Positions 12,115 to 23,335 of a stretch of 64,000 nucleotides of DNA are shown here, piece by piece (position 1 is the first letter of the stretch; each line of letters opens with the position of its first letter). The stretch spans positions 2,728,001 to 2,792,000 of the forward strand of contig CM074700.1 in the NCBI GenBank assembly GCA_037367355.1, written 5' to 3'. The notes beneath the pieces were generated by a model. The model saw only the letters and a program-made list of their open reading frames with translations, was not told where the DNA came from and made no database searches. Made by a program: the position numbers and the translations under genes. The stretch is from Neoscytalidium dimidiatum (taxonomy: Eukaryota; Ascomycota; Dothideomycetes; Botryosphaeriales; Botryosphaeriaceae).

Positions 12115-13152
12115 ATGTCAGGCAACGACTACTACGGCGGTGGCCACCAGGGCTACGGCTACGACCAGCAGCAGCAAGGCTACAACGCGCCTCCACCTCA
12201 ACAGCAATACGGCGGCCACAGCCCGTACCCGCCGCAGCAGGTAAGCCATTCCCTCCTCCGCGCATCGCCAGGGCGCCGCTGGACGAACATCCCCCAGCTG
12301 ACCAGCTGAAAAAAACGAAAGGGCGCCTACGCCCCTCCACCGCACGACCCGTACAACCAGTACCCGCCTCCGCAACAACATGACCAATACAACCAGTATC
12401 CTCCACCGCAGCAGCAGCAGCAGCCGCACGATCCGTACAACGCGGCTCCGTACTCGTCGCCCCCGCCGGCGCACAACGCCTACTCCTCCCCCGCGCCGGG
12501 TTACAACAACGCCGTCGCGACCACGGCTCCGTACCCGACGGACGGCGGCGACCACAGCCGCGGACACTCGCCGTACCCGCCGCCCGCCGCCGCGCACGGC
12601 TACGGTGCGCCGCCGCAGCAGCAGCAGCAGGACCACGGCTACGGCGGACAGAACGCGTCGTACTACGGCGAGGGGAGCGCCGCGCCTCCCCCCGGCGGTG
12701 CCGCGGAGGGCGATCGCGGGCTGGGCGCGACGGTGCTGGGGAGCGCGGGCGGCGCGTTCCTGGGGCACAAGATGGGAGGCGGCGCGCTGGGGACGATCGG
12801 CGGGATGGTGGCGGGCGCGATTGGGGCGAACGTGTTGGAGAATCATCATGAGAAGTATGTTTGCTTACCCCCTCCTTTTTTTCCCCCCCCCCCCCTTCAC
12901 ATTTTCTTTCCTTTTTTTTAAAAAGGAATTGGGAGCTGACGTCGGGAAAATAGGGACAAGAAGAAGAAGAAGCACAAGCACAAGAAGCACGGCAGCAGCG
13001 ACCACGGGTCGCACTACGGCGGCTCGTCGGCGGCGATTGGTGGCTTGTATCCGCCCAGTTACAGCAGCCATGGGCACAAGCACAAGCACAAGCATAGGTC
13101 GAGGAGCAGGGGCAGGGGCAGCAGCAGCAGCTCGTCCAGCGACTCGGACTAG
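12115..13152 (+). CDS. glycine-zipper protein with Tyr/Pro/Gln-rich N-terminus
   Basis: Three exons: 12115-12240, 12322-12854 and 12954-13152, joined by GT-AG introns of 81 and 99 nt; the frame closes exactly, giving 285 residues. The N-terminal two thirds is a prion-like low-complexity region of Tyr, Gln, Pro and His repeats. At about 171-218 a Gly-rich hydrophobic segment (LGHKMGGGALGTIGGMVAGA) has the GxxxG spacing of the glycine-zipper 2TM family, which can pack as membrane or membrane-like helices. The tail is Lys/His-rich (runs of KH) and ends in an Arg/Ser-rich acidic stretch. Proteins of this layout are common and uncharacterised in Pezizomycotina. The His/Lys tail could bind metal or nucleic acid; that is inference. 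Confidence 0.88.
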
Positions 13153-13850
13153 ATCGGGCGAATCATGGAAGGTTTTCTTCACCTGGCTGCTGGTCTGAAT
13201 TTTCGTGTTGTTTTTTGTTTGTTGGTTTTTCCCTCTTCTTTTCCCCATAAGCTATCCCTATTTCCGATGGTTTCCTGCGGCTCTCGAACAAACCGGATCT
13301 TTTCTTGGTTTTTCCTGACAACGGTCACGAATATCCCAAATTTCTACTCTCCTCTTCTTCTTGCTAACCTTATTCCCCTGACCGGTGGGGTGGTATTATA
13401 ATCCGATAGGCTTGCGGCAACGAGCAGGTTTAGGATTGAATCTAGTACGTTCCTTGTAGTTGTGCTGCATTCCGTGCAGATGACGCGCTTGTGTCAGCTC
13501 ATGTGATCAGATTGGAGAGAAGAGCTCTGAGGCGGGCACCTAGCTTGCAGCAGAGCGACGTGGGGGTGGGGCAGCTGAGCCATCCTTTTTTTTTTTTTTT
13601 GGGTTGGCCCTGAGACATGAGAAATCAAAATGCTGCCTTATCGGCTTTTCTTCGGCCGAAATTTTCATTTCCACTCGCCGTTCGCCGCCCATGACTGTTA
13701 ACTTTTTTTCGACTGCCCCGCGCAAGCTAGATAATACGTCACTTCAACCTCTTTCCGCGGGGACACGAGCGCGTGAGGGAAATACTGCGTCCGGGAGCAA
13801 AGCGGCAACCAAACAAGAAGGGAAGGAAAAAAAAAAAAGAAAAAAAGAGA
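13153..13850. other. intergenic region
   Basis: Contains a T-run at 13587-13600 and, directly before the next ATG, an A/G-rich tract (13821-13850) that would form the start of the EMW1 mRNA. No gene was seen. Confidence 0.6.
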
Positions 13851-16817
13851 ATGTCAGAAGACGCCTTCCTGACCTTCTTCCGGCGCTCGCTGCCCGCGGA
13901 CCTGGCCGCCGCGCTGGAAGACCAGCTCGCGGCGCTGGAAACGGGCGACTTCGAGGCCGCGATATCAGGCAGCACCGTCGTCCAAACCATCCTCGGCCAC
14001 CGGGACGACACCGACAGCGAGAGGAGGACGAGCGCCGTCCCGCCGCTTGACGACCACCCCGTCTGGACCGACTGGATCCACCGCCGCCTGACGGCCATCC
14101 TGGACGACGGAGACGAGCCGGACGAGCAAGAGCAGAGGAAGCGACGCGGAACCGCGGCGGCGGCGGCGGCGGCCGCCTTCGCCGCCGCCGTCGCCGCCCT
14201 CCTCGCCTTCGTCCAGTCCAACGTCACCGGCCCGCCCCTGCCCTTCTCGCCCGCCCGCCTGCTGCTCCCCGCGCCCGTCGCCGCCGACCCGGCCCGCGTG
14301 CGCGAGCTGAGGCGCCGGCTGGCCGCCGGCCTGGGCGCCGACGGCGCCGCCGCCTACGCGCTCGCGCCCGACGTCGAGCTGCTGTGCTTCGCCGAGGGCG
14401 TCGCGCGGTGCGGCGGCGTGGCGGACGCGCTGGAGCGGGCCGGGGCCGGGGCCGGAGGCGCGCTGGCGACGGCGCTGCGCTGGGCGCGCGTGCGCATCGC
14501 CTTCCTGCGCCAGAGGCTGCTGGTGTCGGACCCGGCGCCGAGCTTGCAGGCGGAGATTTACGCGGGGCTGGAGGCGGTGGAGAGCGGGTTGGCGGCCGGG
14601 GGCGGGGAGGGGGTGAGGGTGCCGTTTTTGCTGGAGAGGGCGGCGGTGCACACGCTGCATGGGTTCGACGCGAAGGCGCGGGCGGATCTGGAGCGCGCGG
14701 CGGGGGAGAGGGGGTTTGAGTTCGCGTTGACGGGGTTGATGGGGAAGAGGACGCGGTTTCAGGAGAGGGATACTAGTCAGCTGGTCGTGTTGGCGAGGAG
14801 CAAGGGTGCGGAGGGGGCGGAGGAGGATGGGACGAGCGGGAAGGGGAAGGGAAAGGTCGTGGAGGAGGAGGAGGAGAAGAAGGAACATGGAGAGCCGGAG
14901 AAAAAGCCGAGGAATCTGGACTTGAACGACGATACCCTGCTGGAGTCGATATCGTTCTCGGAGAAGCCCAAGTCGTCGACGGATATCCTGGAAGAGAGTG
15001 CGTTGCCCCCGAGCTTGGCCGCGCTGGATCCGGGGAACCAACCTAAGCTGGAGCCGCTGGATTCGATTATCCTGCTTTCCCTGGCTTCTTCCATCACGAA
15101 TACTTCGCCGCAAAATGGCCTGACCAGGGAAGAGACGCTCCCTTACGCGACGCGTGTCCTGGAGGGTGGCAGCTCCAACTGGCAGGTCTACACCCAGGCT
15201 CTCCTTGTCCGCAGCAGAATCGAGGGCTACAGGGCCAGAACAGCGGAGCGCGGTCTTCTTCAGCTACAGGCCCTCGTCGACCAGGTCATTGCAGATACCG
15301 CGGGAGAAGGATCCACCGCTGCCGCTTCAGGGGAGGGCTCTGCATCAACCTTCCTCCCGAGACCGTCAGAAGAGGACTCCGCGCCCGCTTCTGAGCGCCT
15401 GCGATATGTCTTCCAGCTCTGCTCGCCAACGAGATGGGAACTAGAGTCCGAGTTAGCGCAGACCTGGGTCAAGATGGGCGGTCTCCGCTCTGCCTTGGAG
15501 ATCTACGAGCGGCTGCAGATGTGGGCTGAGGTAGCGCTCTGCTACGCGGCCACGGACAGGGAAGATAAGGCGAGACGCATCGTTCGAAAACAGTTGTTCC
15601 ACGCAACGGACGGCAACGACGATGCGGCTGCAGAAGACGAGAAGTGGGAGGGTGCACCAAGGGATCCGGCGCCGGCCGAAGCTCCCAGATTGTACTGCAT
15701 TTTGGGTGATATCGACAAGGATCCTGCTATGTACGAAAAGGCCTGGGAAGTATCGGGGAACCGCTACGCCAGGGCACAGCGTTCGCTCGGCCGCTTCTAC
15801 TACTCCGAGAAGGACTTCCTGAAGTCTGCAAACGCGTACTCGAAGTCCCTCCGGGTCAACCAGCTGAATCAACAGAGCTGGTTCGCCATGGGCTGCGCCT
15901 TGCTCGAGCTTGCCCAATACGAGCGCGCGGTCGAAGCCTTCACGCGCGTCGTCCAGCTCGACGATAACGACGCGGAAGCCTGGAGCAACCTCGCCGCCGC
16001 CCTCCTCCGCCTGGAGCCAAAGGAGGATGCAGCCGCCCAGCGAGACCCGACCTCCAAGCTCGACGACGAGGAAGACGACGACCCGGACCACATCAACCTG
16101 ACCAAGCCCCGGCGCGACCCCCAGCAGCACCGGCGCGACGCGCTCAAGGCGCTCAAGCGCGCGGCGCACCTCCAGTTCGACAACTACCGCATCTGGGACA
16201 ACCTGCTGACCGTCGCGGCGTCGCTCACGCCGCCCAGCCACGCGGACATCATCACCGCGCAGCGCCGCGTCATCGACCTGCGCGGCGCCACGGACGGCGA
16301 GGCCTGCGTCGACGCGGGCGTGCTGGACGCCCTGGCCCGCGACATGATCGCCCTCGAGGAGGGCGGCTACGACCCGGACAAGCCGGGCCCCGCGCGCATG
16401 ATGGTGCGGCTGGTCGACGAGAAGGTCGTGCCGCTCATCACGGGCAGCAGGGATCTGTGGAACGTCGTCGCCCGCCTGGCGCTGTGGCGCCGCCGCCCGC
16501 AGATGGCGCTCGACGCGCACGAGAAGGCGTGGCGCGCCGTCGTGAGCAGGCCTGGCTGGGAGACGGCGAGCGAGGAGCGCGTGTGGGACGACGTCGTCGA
16601 GGCGACGGTCGAGCTGGCGGATGCGTACGAGAGTCTTGGCCCGATGGAGCGGACGGAGGGGCTGAGTGCGGGGTCGGGGCAGGTGGTGATGAAGGACTGG
16701 AAGTTTAAGGCGAGGAGCGCGGTAAAGGGGATTTGCAGCAGGGGCCGGGAGACGTGGGAGGGGACGAAGGGGTGGGAGAGGTTGAGGGAGCGGTTGGAGG
16801 AGTTGAAGGGGAATTAG
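13851..16817 (+). CDS. EMW1: TPR protein EMW1/TTC27
   Basis: Single exon, 988 residues. The frame is open upstream to 13773, but the ATG at 13851 follows an A-rich leader and begins a protein-like N-terminus (MSEDAFLTFFRRSLP), so I chose it. An Ala-rich helical region (about 100-230) and an acidic Lys/Glu low-complexity stretch (about 325-360) precede the conserved family core. From about residue 632, after the YARAQRSLGRFYY block, tandem TPR helices run to about 724 (NQQSWFAMGCALLELAQYE, then DAEAWSNLAAALLRL). Yeast Emw1 is about 900 residues and essential, with a reported role in cell wall integrity; the exact molecular role of TTC27 proteins is still open. The high GC of the first 900 nt reflects Ala/Arg-rich composition. 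Confidence 0.92.
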   Translation: MSEDAFLTFFRRSLPADLAAALEDQLAALETGDFEAAISGSTVVQTILGHRDDTDSERRTSAVPPLDDHPVWTDWIHRRLTAILDDGDEPDEQEQRKRRGTAAAAAAAAFAAAVAALLAFVQSNVTGPPLPFSPARLLLPAPVAADPARVRELRRRLAAGLGADGAAAYALAPDVELLCFAEGVARCGGVADALERAGAGAGGALATALRWARVRIAFLRQRLLVSDPAPSLQAEIYAGLEAVESGLAAGGGEGVRVPFLLERAAVHTLHGFDAKARADLERAAGERGFEFALTGLMGKRTRFQERDTSQLVVLARSKGAEGAEEDGTSGKGKGKVVEEEEEKKEHGEPEKKPRNLDLNDDTLLESISFSEKPKSSTDILEESALPPSLAALDPGNQPKLEPLDSIILLSLASSITNTSPQNGLTREETLPYATRVLEGGSSNWQVYTQALLVRSRIEGYRARTAERGLLQLQALVDQVIADTAGEGSTAAASGEGSASTFLPRPSEEDSAPASERLRYVFQLCSPTRWELESELAQTWVKMGGLRSALEIYERLQMWAEVALCYAATDREDKARRIVRKQLFHATDGNDDAAAEDEKWEGAPRDPAPAEAPRLYCILGDIDKDPAMYEKAWEVSGNRYARAQRSLGRFYYSEKDFLKSANAYSKSLRVNQLNQQSWFAMGCALLELAQYERAVEAFTRVVQLDDNDAEAWSNLAAALLRLEPKEDAAAQRDPTSKLDDEEDDDPDHINLTKPRRDPQQHRRDALKALKRAAHLQFDNYRIWDNLLTVAASLTPPSHADIITAQRRVIDLRGATDGEACVDAGVLDALARDMIALEEGGYDPDKPGPARMMVRLVDEKVVPLITGSRDLWNVVARLALWRRRPQMALDAHEKAWRAVVSRPGWETASEERVWDDVVEATVELADAYESLGPMERTEGLSAGSGQVVMKDWKFKARSAVKGICSRGRETWEGTKGWERLRERLEELKGN

Positions 16818-17093
16818 GTCGGGAAAGGGATGGGTTAGGTGGGCATGGCTGGGTGGGGAGTAGGAACAGAAAAAAAAGCCTTATGAATGTCATGGTTTTC
16901 CAGAAGAACCAGTCGGTCGGCTGGCTTCAGTGTTGTAATACAGAATAGACAAGGGAGCAGACGGGTGTCTGTACGTTCTTTCCTATCTACAATCTTGTTC
17001 TCCACTTCGCCGTTGTTCCTCCTACATTATATTACAGTATTCAGTTCTCATCGTGTGTCGTTACTCCATCTAATCTTTGGAAAGCCTAACGCT

Positions 17094-18412
17094 CTAATCT
17101 ATAGATCGTAGATGGGCCCCACACGGTGGCGGTGGTTCGTCCTTGTCGCTGCTACTACCATCTTCGCTACCCAGCATCTTCCTGATCGTCTCAGCTGAGC
17201 TTTCGCCCGCTGGGACTGCCCTCCCACCATCCGCTTGGACCATGCCGGCCGACTCCGCCTGCCTCGCCGCCGCCACCATAGGAGAACACCCACGATCGCC
17301 AGAGACGTCACACTCCCGCATATGCCGGCCACGGGCTTGATCGTCAGCAGGAGCGCGACGGCGGCGCTTCGATCTCGAACCGTCCTCATCGTCGTCATCA
17401 GACGGATTACGTCTCGGCGCTGGTACCCCCAAATCGAGTCAGAAGAAGTGGTGGCCGTGGCGGTTGCTGCTGACCTTGTAGCGCTCGAAGAGGCTGCGCG
17501 CTCTGCCTCGTGCAGCTGCCGTCGGCGTTGAATGTCGGCGCAGTCGGGCACGCAGCCGTACTGCTCGGTTGCGCGGACCGGCCCGTCGGGCGAGGAGCGC
17601 AGCGCGGCGAAGGTGCTGCAGTTACCGGGCCCCGCGGTAGACGATGCTGAGCTTGGGGTGGACGGTGCTGATGGAGGGGAGGGATACGCCGCTGTGGTGC
17701 GTGAATATCGGGCCCCTTTTTTTCGTGGCCTAAATAGGGGATGAAGGGGAAGTTTCACTTACTCCCACGGGCTGCCGGAGATGTCAATACCACCGGGCGC
17801 CACGGTTTCGAGCGCGTCCAGGGAAAGGCTATTGAGGTAGAGATTATCGATGATCTGGAAGAGACTGTTGACGGTCTGCAGCTCGGGCGTCTGACAGTCG
17901 CCCAGGAAGCGGTTGCCGATGACGATGATGTCGCCATCGACAGTGATCAGATTGGGAAAGTGGACTGTCTGCAGGCCTGGTCGCGGCTCGTAAGACGCGG
18001 TGAAGGAGATGCCGCCGCCGATGTAGGTCAGCGTGGGGAAGTCCAGCGTGTCCATGTAGTAGTCGTGGTTCTCGAAGCTGCCGCCGATTCGCTCCAGGGA
18101 GTCTACGTGCGCGACGCTCCAGTCATGCGTCGTGAGGGTGCCGGTGATTTCCTGGATACCGTTCGGGGTGATGGAGGTGGAGGGGGGCGCGTTGGTGAGG
18201 GACATGCTGCCCGTGAAGGTTGGGCAGGCGGCGATGGCGTCGGCTTCGGCTTGGCTGCTGATAGTTTTGGTGCCCTCGAATGAACATTCTGGGACTGGTC
18301 AGCAGGACCAGCGCGGTGACATTGGGATCAAGAAAATACTAGTTGCAGTCTGGTCCGCGACCACGGCTGTGAGCGCTGAAGTGGAAACCACATGAATCAT
18401 CTTCGACGTCAT
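17094..18412 (-). CDS. receptor-L-domain (Ecm33-like) surface protein, apparently frameshifted
   Basis: Exon 1 is 18340-18412 with a short hydrophobic start. A GT-AG intron ends at 18289 or 18295, and both acceptors keep frame. Exon 2 is 18288-17763. It encodes a Cys-flanked start (ECSFEGTKTI) and leucine-rich-type repeats (LTTHDWSVAHVDSLERIGGS, then FPTLTYIGG), as in Ecm33-like cell-wall proteins. A 71-nt intron leads to 17691, and the repeat continues (SLPSISTVHPKLSIVYRGA) but hits TAA at 17622-17624. The expected next segment (NCSTFAALRSSPDG, GCVPDC) is in a neighbouring frame. A membrane-like helix (AGICGSVTSLAIVGVLLWW) follows near 17310, and an acidic tail reads in yet another frame to 17094. 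This is a type I surface protein gene broken by one or more frameshifts, or affected by sequence error. The 3' end is uncertain. Confidence 0.65.
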
Positions 18413-20612
18413 CGTCTCCGAGACGCCTGTATTAACGACCAGTGACCTATGATCTGTTGCAATTGGGGTTTAAGGGAGAGAAATCCTGCCGGATTCAAAG
18501 AAACTCGGATGCTTAGTAGGCAACAGCCATGCCCTGTGCGTATCTCTAAGCCATGACGTTTTCCACGGAGGATGCTTCTCCTTGGCTATGCGATAGCCTT
18601 CCGGTCCGAGCCTGGACGGTTAGTGGGTTTAATACGAGATGGTCGAAAGATCTGGTGGCTACCCCGGTCAAGTATCACAAAGGAAAGCTTGTTCAACGCC
18701 AAACTGTGAAGGTTTGTATAGATAATTGCTGACTTTTCAAGGTACAATCAGGAGGTGTCTGTTTATCTACGCGATATCCCAAGCCGATTCTTCTAGACTG
18801 CTGCAAATATTTAAAGCTGTTCGGTGATGCCGACCTACTCGTATCTTCCTGGTGCCGTGCTTCGGTTGCAGCGTAGGATTGCGCCACCAAAGATATTACA
18901 ACCAACCACATCGTGACTTTCTCACAATGTACCCCAGTCGTGAACGCTGGCCTTGCTTTTCAGCTCTCCGAGAAGGATCATTGCTTGCAGTATTTTGAAA
19001 AATATTCATTACAGTGCGACCGGCGATCTCAGCTCCTTGTGAAGCGTTCAACCATTGATGGTACTGGCATTGGATAGCAAATTGATGTCTTGGGGGATCT
19101 GCAAGGACAACTTGTAGAAGCACCGACGATAAACGAAACATAATGTTAAACTAGAGGAAATAAATCGTAAAGAGAGCGTTCCAGCATCTATACAAGCTTG
19201 ATCGTTTTCGTATCCATCACTACCGGAAATGTCGTTTTTGTTATGGCAGGTACGCTTAGCGCGGCGCTAGCGCCGCTGGGTAGTTTAGCTCTTCCGCTCT
19301 CTCTCAGAGACTGCAGGACAGATACAACGAATACAAGTGCTTACGAGGTTTGTTCCAACAATTTTGACTTAGGGTCATGCAAGCGCCCCAACATCATAAT
19401 TCTTACTCATCTACATTCGCCCACGCATGAACATAGCATCCATGAAACCAAGAGCACCCGGCCCTAAGGATTGTCTATCAAAAATTAGAGAAGTTGGAGT
19501 TGTAATTTAGTACGCTAGAGGAGGGATATCAGAGGCGCCCCCCTCTATACTTCCACGCAGCTGATATGCAGCTGAAATAAATGGCATGTGTCAGCACAGA
19601 TACCTCGTTCTCACATCTGCGCTGAAAGCCACGATTTATCTTTTGCGATTGTCAAAGCACGACTTGAGTACTGCTTAACAACCCCCGTGTACGATTAGTC
19701 GACCAATATTTCTATCAAGATCAGAGGCTTGAGGCCCAATATTGCGTATGGAATACCATTGCTCCTAAGAAAGTTGTGTTCACTCAGATGGCAGTTGTGA
19801 CATCCCGAAGATGCGAAGTACATACAAAGTTTGGCATGCAAAGCCGTGCTCCTGATATATCTACAGAGGACTTATCAGGTTCATTATTCAACTTGTCAGC
19901 GGTATTGAGAGCGCGGCTTCGTGCCTTTGCACGCTGGCAATTATTATTCCGGATTTGTATTTCAGGTCTGTTGGTAGCCTCCTCGTAACCTTTCTCACCA
20001 AATTAGGAAATGCATCAAGTACAGCAAGCATCGTAGTACAACTCAACAACATTATCAATCGTACCAGCCGGAGCTAGGTCCTCCACCACTAGTATTCAGG
20101 AGCTCGGTTCTCCTATATTACCAAGCCCCCGCATTCGAACTATAGGCAGCGCCAGTATATATCAACTCTGGGCATCTTCACTTGTAATACAATCGTCTTA
20201 ACCAATATTCTTCTGCATCAGGGGTTATCTACTATTTTCCGGATAGGGTTTCATGTCAGCACTGCTATGACGAACACATAAAAAGATATTTAGCCGTCTT
20301 CGAGCCTCCCTTTCTGAACGCTATTGGTGGCATTTGTGTCTCAACATTTATTTCAGCTACTTGTACCACGTCATTGGCTTCAGCTCTAGGGGATATTTTA
20401 TCCTGCAATGTGGTCTGTCTGCAACAGTTCTATAGGAGTATATCTCCGCCCAGTAAAATTCTCGCGCCTGCCTGATTACTACTGCCTTCCTTCATAAAGG
20501 CTCCTTGAATACCTCAGAGTACCCCAGGTCCTATTCTAAGATCCACGGTCTGTTTACGTACTACCAAGTTTATTGCATCAATGGGAATCCAGCATCTGTG
20601 TGAGTCCCTCCT
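18413..20612. other. 2.2 kb gene-poor, lower-GC stretch
   Basis: No intact gene is supported. Two short fragments are worth noting. A minus-strand 81-codon ORF at 18896-19141 begins with a hydrophobic leader. A + strand run of about 100 codons without stop (about 19690-19988) has no clear start. Neither matches a family I know. The composition resembles the degenerate belt at the left edge. Confidence 0.5.
18896..19141 (-). CDS. possible small secreted protein (weak)
   Basis: An ATG at 19141 opens an 81-residue frame. Its first 14 residues (MFRLSSVLLQVVLA) look like a signal peptide with an Ala-Asp cleavage site. The remainder is hydrophilic with only two cysteines. A second ORF with a hydrophobic start overlaps its end in another frame (18693-18911), so splicing between them is possible. 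Short frames with a hydrophobic start are common by chance, so this is a candidate only. Confidence 0.2.
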   Translation of the reverse strand: MFRLSSVLLQVVLADPPRHQFAIQCQYHQWLNASQGAEIAGRTVMNIFQNTASNDPSRRAEKQGQRSRLGYIVRKSRCGWL

Positions 20613-22220
20613 CTACTCCATATCCCCCGCAAAGTTTAACCCCACAGACTTCCCCATTTTCACCATACTTCCCCCAATATTTACCTCCCCATCCTCAACA
20701 GCCCTCCTCGCCGCATCAGCATCCATCCTGTGCAGATAGACGACACTACCCACCATTGTTCCGTCTCCTATTCCATACTTCTCCCCATCAAACACTTCCG
20801 CAGCAGCCACATTCCCATAATACCTGAACGCATACCGCAGCTCCCGTCCCGTCGTCCCCGCCCGCAAATTCGCGACGTACATCCGCGTCCGCCGCACCGG
20901 CTTGACGAAACCCGGATTAGGCTCTCCCGGTGCAGGGCTCACCCGGATGGGCAGCGGCTCCCTCCCATTTGTACTGACATTCCAAGGCTTCTTGCCAACG
21001 GCACCACTGCCGCCCTTCTGCCGCCACCGCCCATCTGTTGTCATGTACCCGCCCGGCTGGAGCCCCGTCACACGACCATTCTCGCTTCCCACACTCTGGT
21101 CCATCGCGGTGCCGCTCTCGTCAACGAACGCTTCTACCAGCGGTGCGCCTGCCGCAGTTACCCGCGCCGTATCGTCCTCGTTTTCTCCCTGCTCGCTACC
21201 CGCACCCAGTATTGGCGATGCGTCTGGACTACCGGCACCGACACTTGGGACCCTCTTCTCAGGCTCCTGTGGTGCTACTGAATGGGTTGTGAGTGAATAC
21301 TGCGGCGGATGGTGCTCCGGCCACACGTGCGGCGCGTCCATCATGTCCAGATCGGATGGGATAGGCGAATATGGCGCAGTGACGGCGTCGGCGCCAGCGA
21401 CGTGTGCGGTGGCTGCCGAGGAAAAAGAACTGGCGCCAAAGGCGCGGATTGCGTCGTCGAGTGCCGGTGGTGAGGAGCCGGAAGTGGGAGGACAGAGTTG
21501 GGAAGGAGTTAGTGTAGAATTTTGCTCGGCCGAAGGCATAGAGGATGGCATATGTGATGTGGCGCTAGGTTCACCGGAAGGAAGCCACGGTGACGAAGTT
21601 GATGGTGCTTCCTCTTGGTGTTTTCCATTCCTGTCGGCGTCATCGTAATTGAGTAGAAAATCGGAGTCGACAGAGGACAGGGAGGAAGAAGCGCTGCTCC
21701 GCGGAGATGCAGACTTTGTTAGCCATTGTGCTTGTTGTTCTAGCTCTGTTGGGTTTTCTGAAGCCGCGACTGGTAGTGGAAGCGTTGATACATGTTTTCC
21801 GTTTGTTTCCTCTTTGTCACGAAGGATATTAGGGTCGATGGAGGATATAGAAGAGGAATTGCCATCCGAAGATGTTGTAAGAGTCGATGGATGTTCTTCT
21901 CCTACTTTTAGAAAGGCGTTAGAGTGTATGGCAAAAAAAAAATAATAGAGAAGAAGTTCCCAGAGTCTCTCCTCAGAACGTTTCGTGCCATTTTCTCAGG
22001 AAGAAATTGAAAGGGCAGGAACTGTACGGATTATGCCTCCGTCTCTTTTGAATGCAGGAGGTGACGCAGTGATCGTCTCATTCCATGATGTACTTTCGGG
22101 AACGCGTGGTGGAGAAGCACGCGGATCGGCAGTCGAATTACTTTTGTTGGTCAACGAAGATTCGGAAAGCGACTCGCGGCCGTGGCTGCTGCGTTGTGCA
22201 GGAGGAGTAGAAGGCGCCAT
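20613..22220 (-). CDS. RRM-domain RNA-binding protein
   Basis: Exon 1 is 22220-22028 and exon 2 is 21901-20613, joined by a 126-nt intron with a GTACAG donor and a GTAG acceptor. The joined frame is 493 residues. The ATG at 22220 is preferred over one three codons upstream. The N-terminal 380 residues are disordered and rich in Ser, Pro and Thr. An RRM-like fold lies at about 398-490: RTRMYVANL resembles RNP2, then a helix (TTGRELRYAFRYYGNVAAAE), then VGSVVYLHRMDA in the RNP1 position, and a closing strand. RNP1 lacks the usual aromatic pair, so RNA binding may be weak or non-canonical. It faces the gene at 22566 head-to-head. Confidence 0.8.
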
Positions 22221-22565
22221 GAAAATCAAGAGAGATTCTTCTAAAAGAATGTCTTTAGATTGGCATATCGGGTTTCTGGGGTAGTTTGGAGTGGAGGTAT
22301 CATCAAGTGCAAGTTATGAAGTGGCAAGGAAAGAGAGTGTGTGGTTTGTGGGGAGCTTTCGAAAGCACATCGGTATTCCTACCCTGACGATAGCCGGTGA
22401 ATGTGAGTAGTGATGCTAGTGCCATTTGATTTGCTGAAAGTCGCATGTGTCCCCCAACACTTCCGCGTCACACTTGCGCCAACTTCTTCCGTTAGCTGTA
22501 CGCCTCGACAGCTTCATCACAGCCAAACTGCCACTCCTACCATCCAACGCAGACTCATCGCAACC
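22221..22565. promoter_or_regulatory. divergent promoter between RRM gene and small + strand gene
   Basis: Only 345 bp separate the two start codons, so both genes must share this promoter region. No specific binding site was identified by eye. Confidence 0.45.
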
Positions 22566-23335
22566 ATGGCAACGCTTGGTTCCCGGCCTGACGTGCTCAA
22601 CCCATACGGCTCTTGGATCGGAACGGCCGAGGAGATCTTGGTCGCTGAGTACCATCGTCTTACCATCGATTGGCTGGGAATGTACCACCGAGCGCATAAG
22701 CTGCACCACAACGGAGACTTACTTGACCAATACATGGCCCACATAACGGTGCAAGAAGTTGCACGAGTGGATGCCGCGATCGATTACGTGGACAACTTGA
22801 TGAGTAACATCTCTAAGACTCCAGAAATGGAGAGCTATCTTTCAGAGATCTTCAACAAACCTGCCGAGGAGGTAAGCACAGTACACCGCTTTAAGATATC
22901 TGCCTACGGAAGACCGTACAATGGAAACATCTTCGGCTTGGAGAACCATTTCAAGAACATCAAGCTCGTATGCGAACTGCCACGTCAGCTCCATCGTCCG
23001 CAGCCACATTCCGGGGCCTCTGTGCCAATTTGAGAGAGGAAAAAAGGGAAATTTATCACAGGATTTGCCGACGACTTCTTTCAAAGAAAGCAGCTTCTGG
23101 CGTAGCGAAACCAGACAATGACTCCTTTCCTATTACCTGAAAATCTCGCACACTTCACTATGTTACAATTATTATCAGTATCTACTGATGTTACTGGTAT
23201 AATTAGATGAACGACATGCTCAAAAACATCCCCAAAGAGGATGACTCGGATATGTTCGCGCGCATTTCCCCCCTCGTCCGCGCCATAGACGACTCCTGGA
23301 AGAAGTTCAACGCCGAGCAGGGCAACTCTTCATAG
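22566..23335 (+). CDS. uncharacterised small helical protein
   Basis: Exon 1 is 22566-22871 (102 codons, ending at a GTAAGC donor in phase 0) and exon 2 is 23207-23335, giving 144 residues. The 335-nt intron is long for this locus, so a small extra exon inside it cannot be excluded. The protein is largely amphipathic helix (DYVDNLMSNISKTPEMESYL, then NDMLKNIPKEDD) with no signal peptide or membrane segment. I recognise no family. The continuity of helix across the junction supports the splice. Confidence 0.6.

Noticed and set aside
15453..16520. 355-codon antisense ORF over EMW1
   Set aside because: Shadow of the TPR gene, with Val/Arg/Leu-biased composition.
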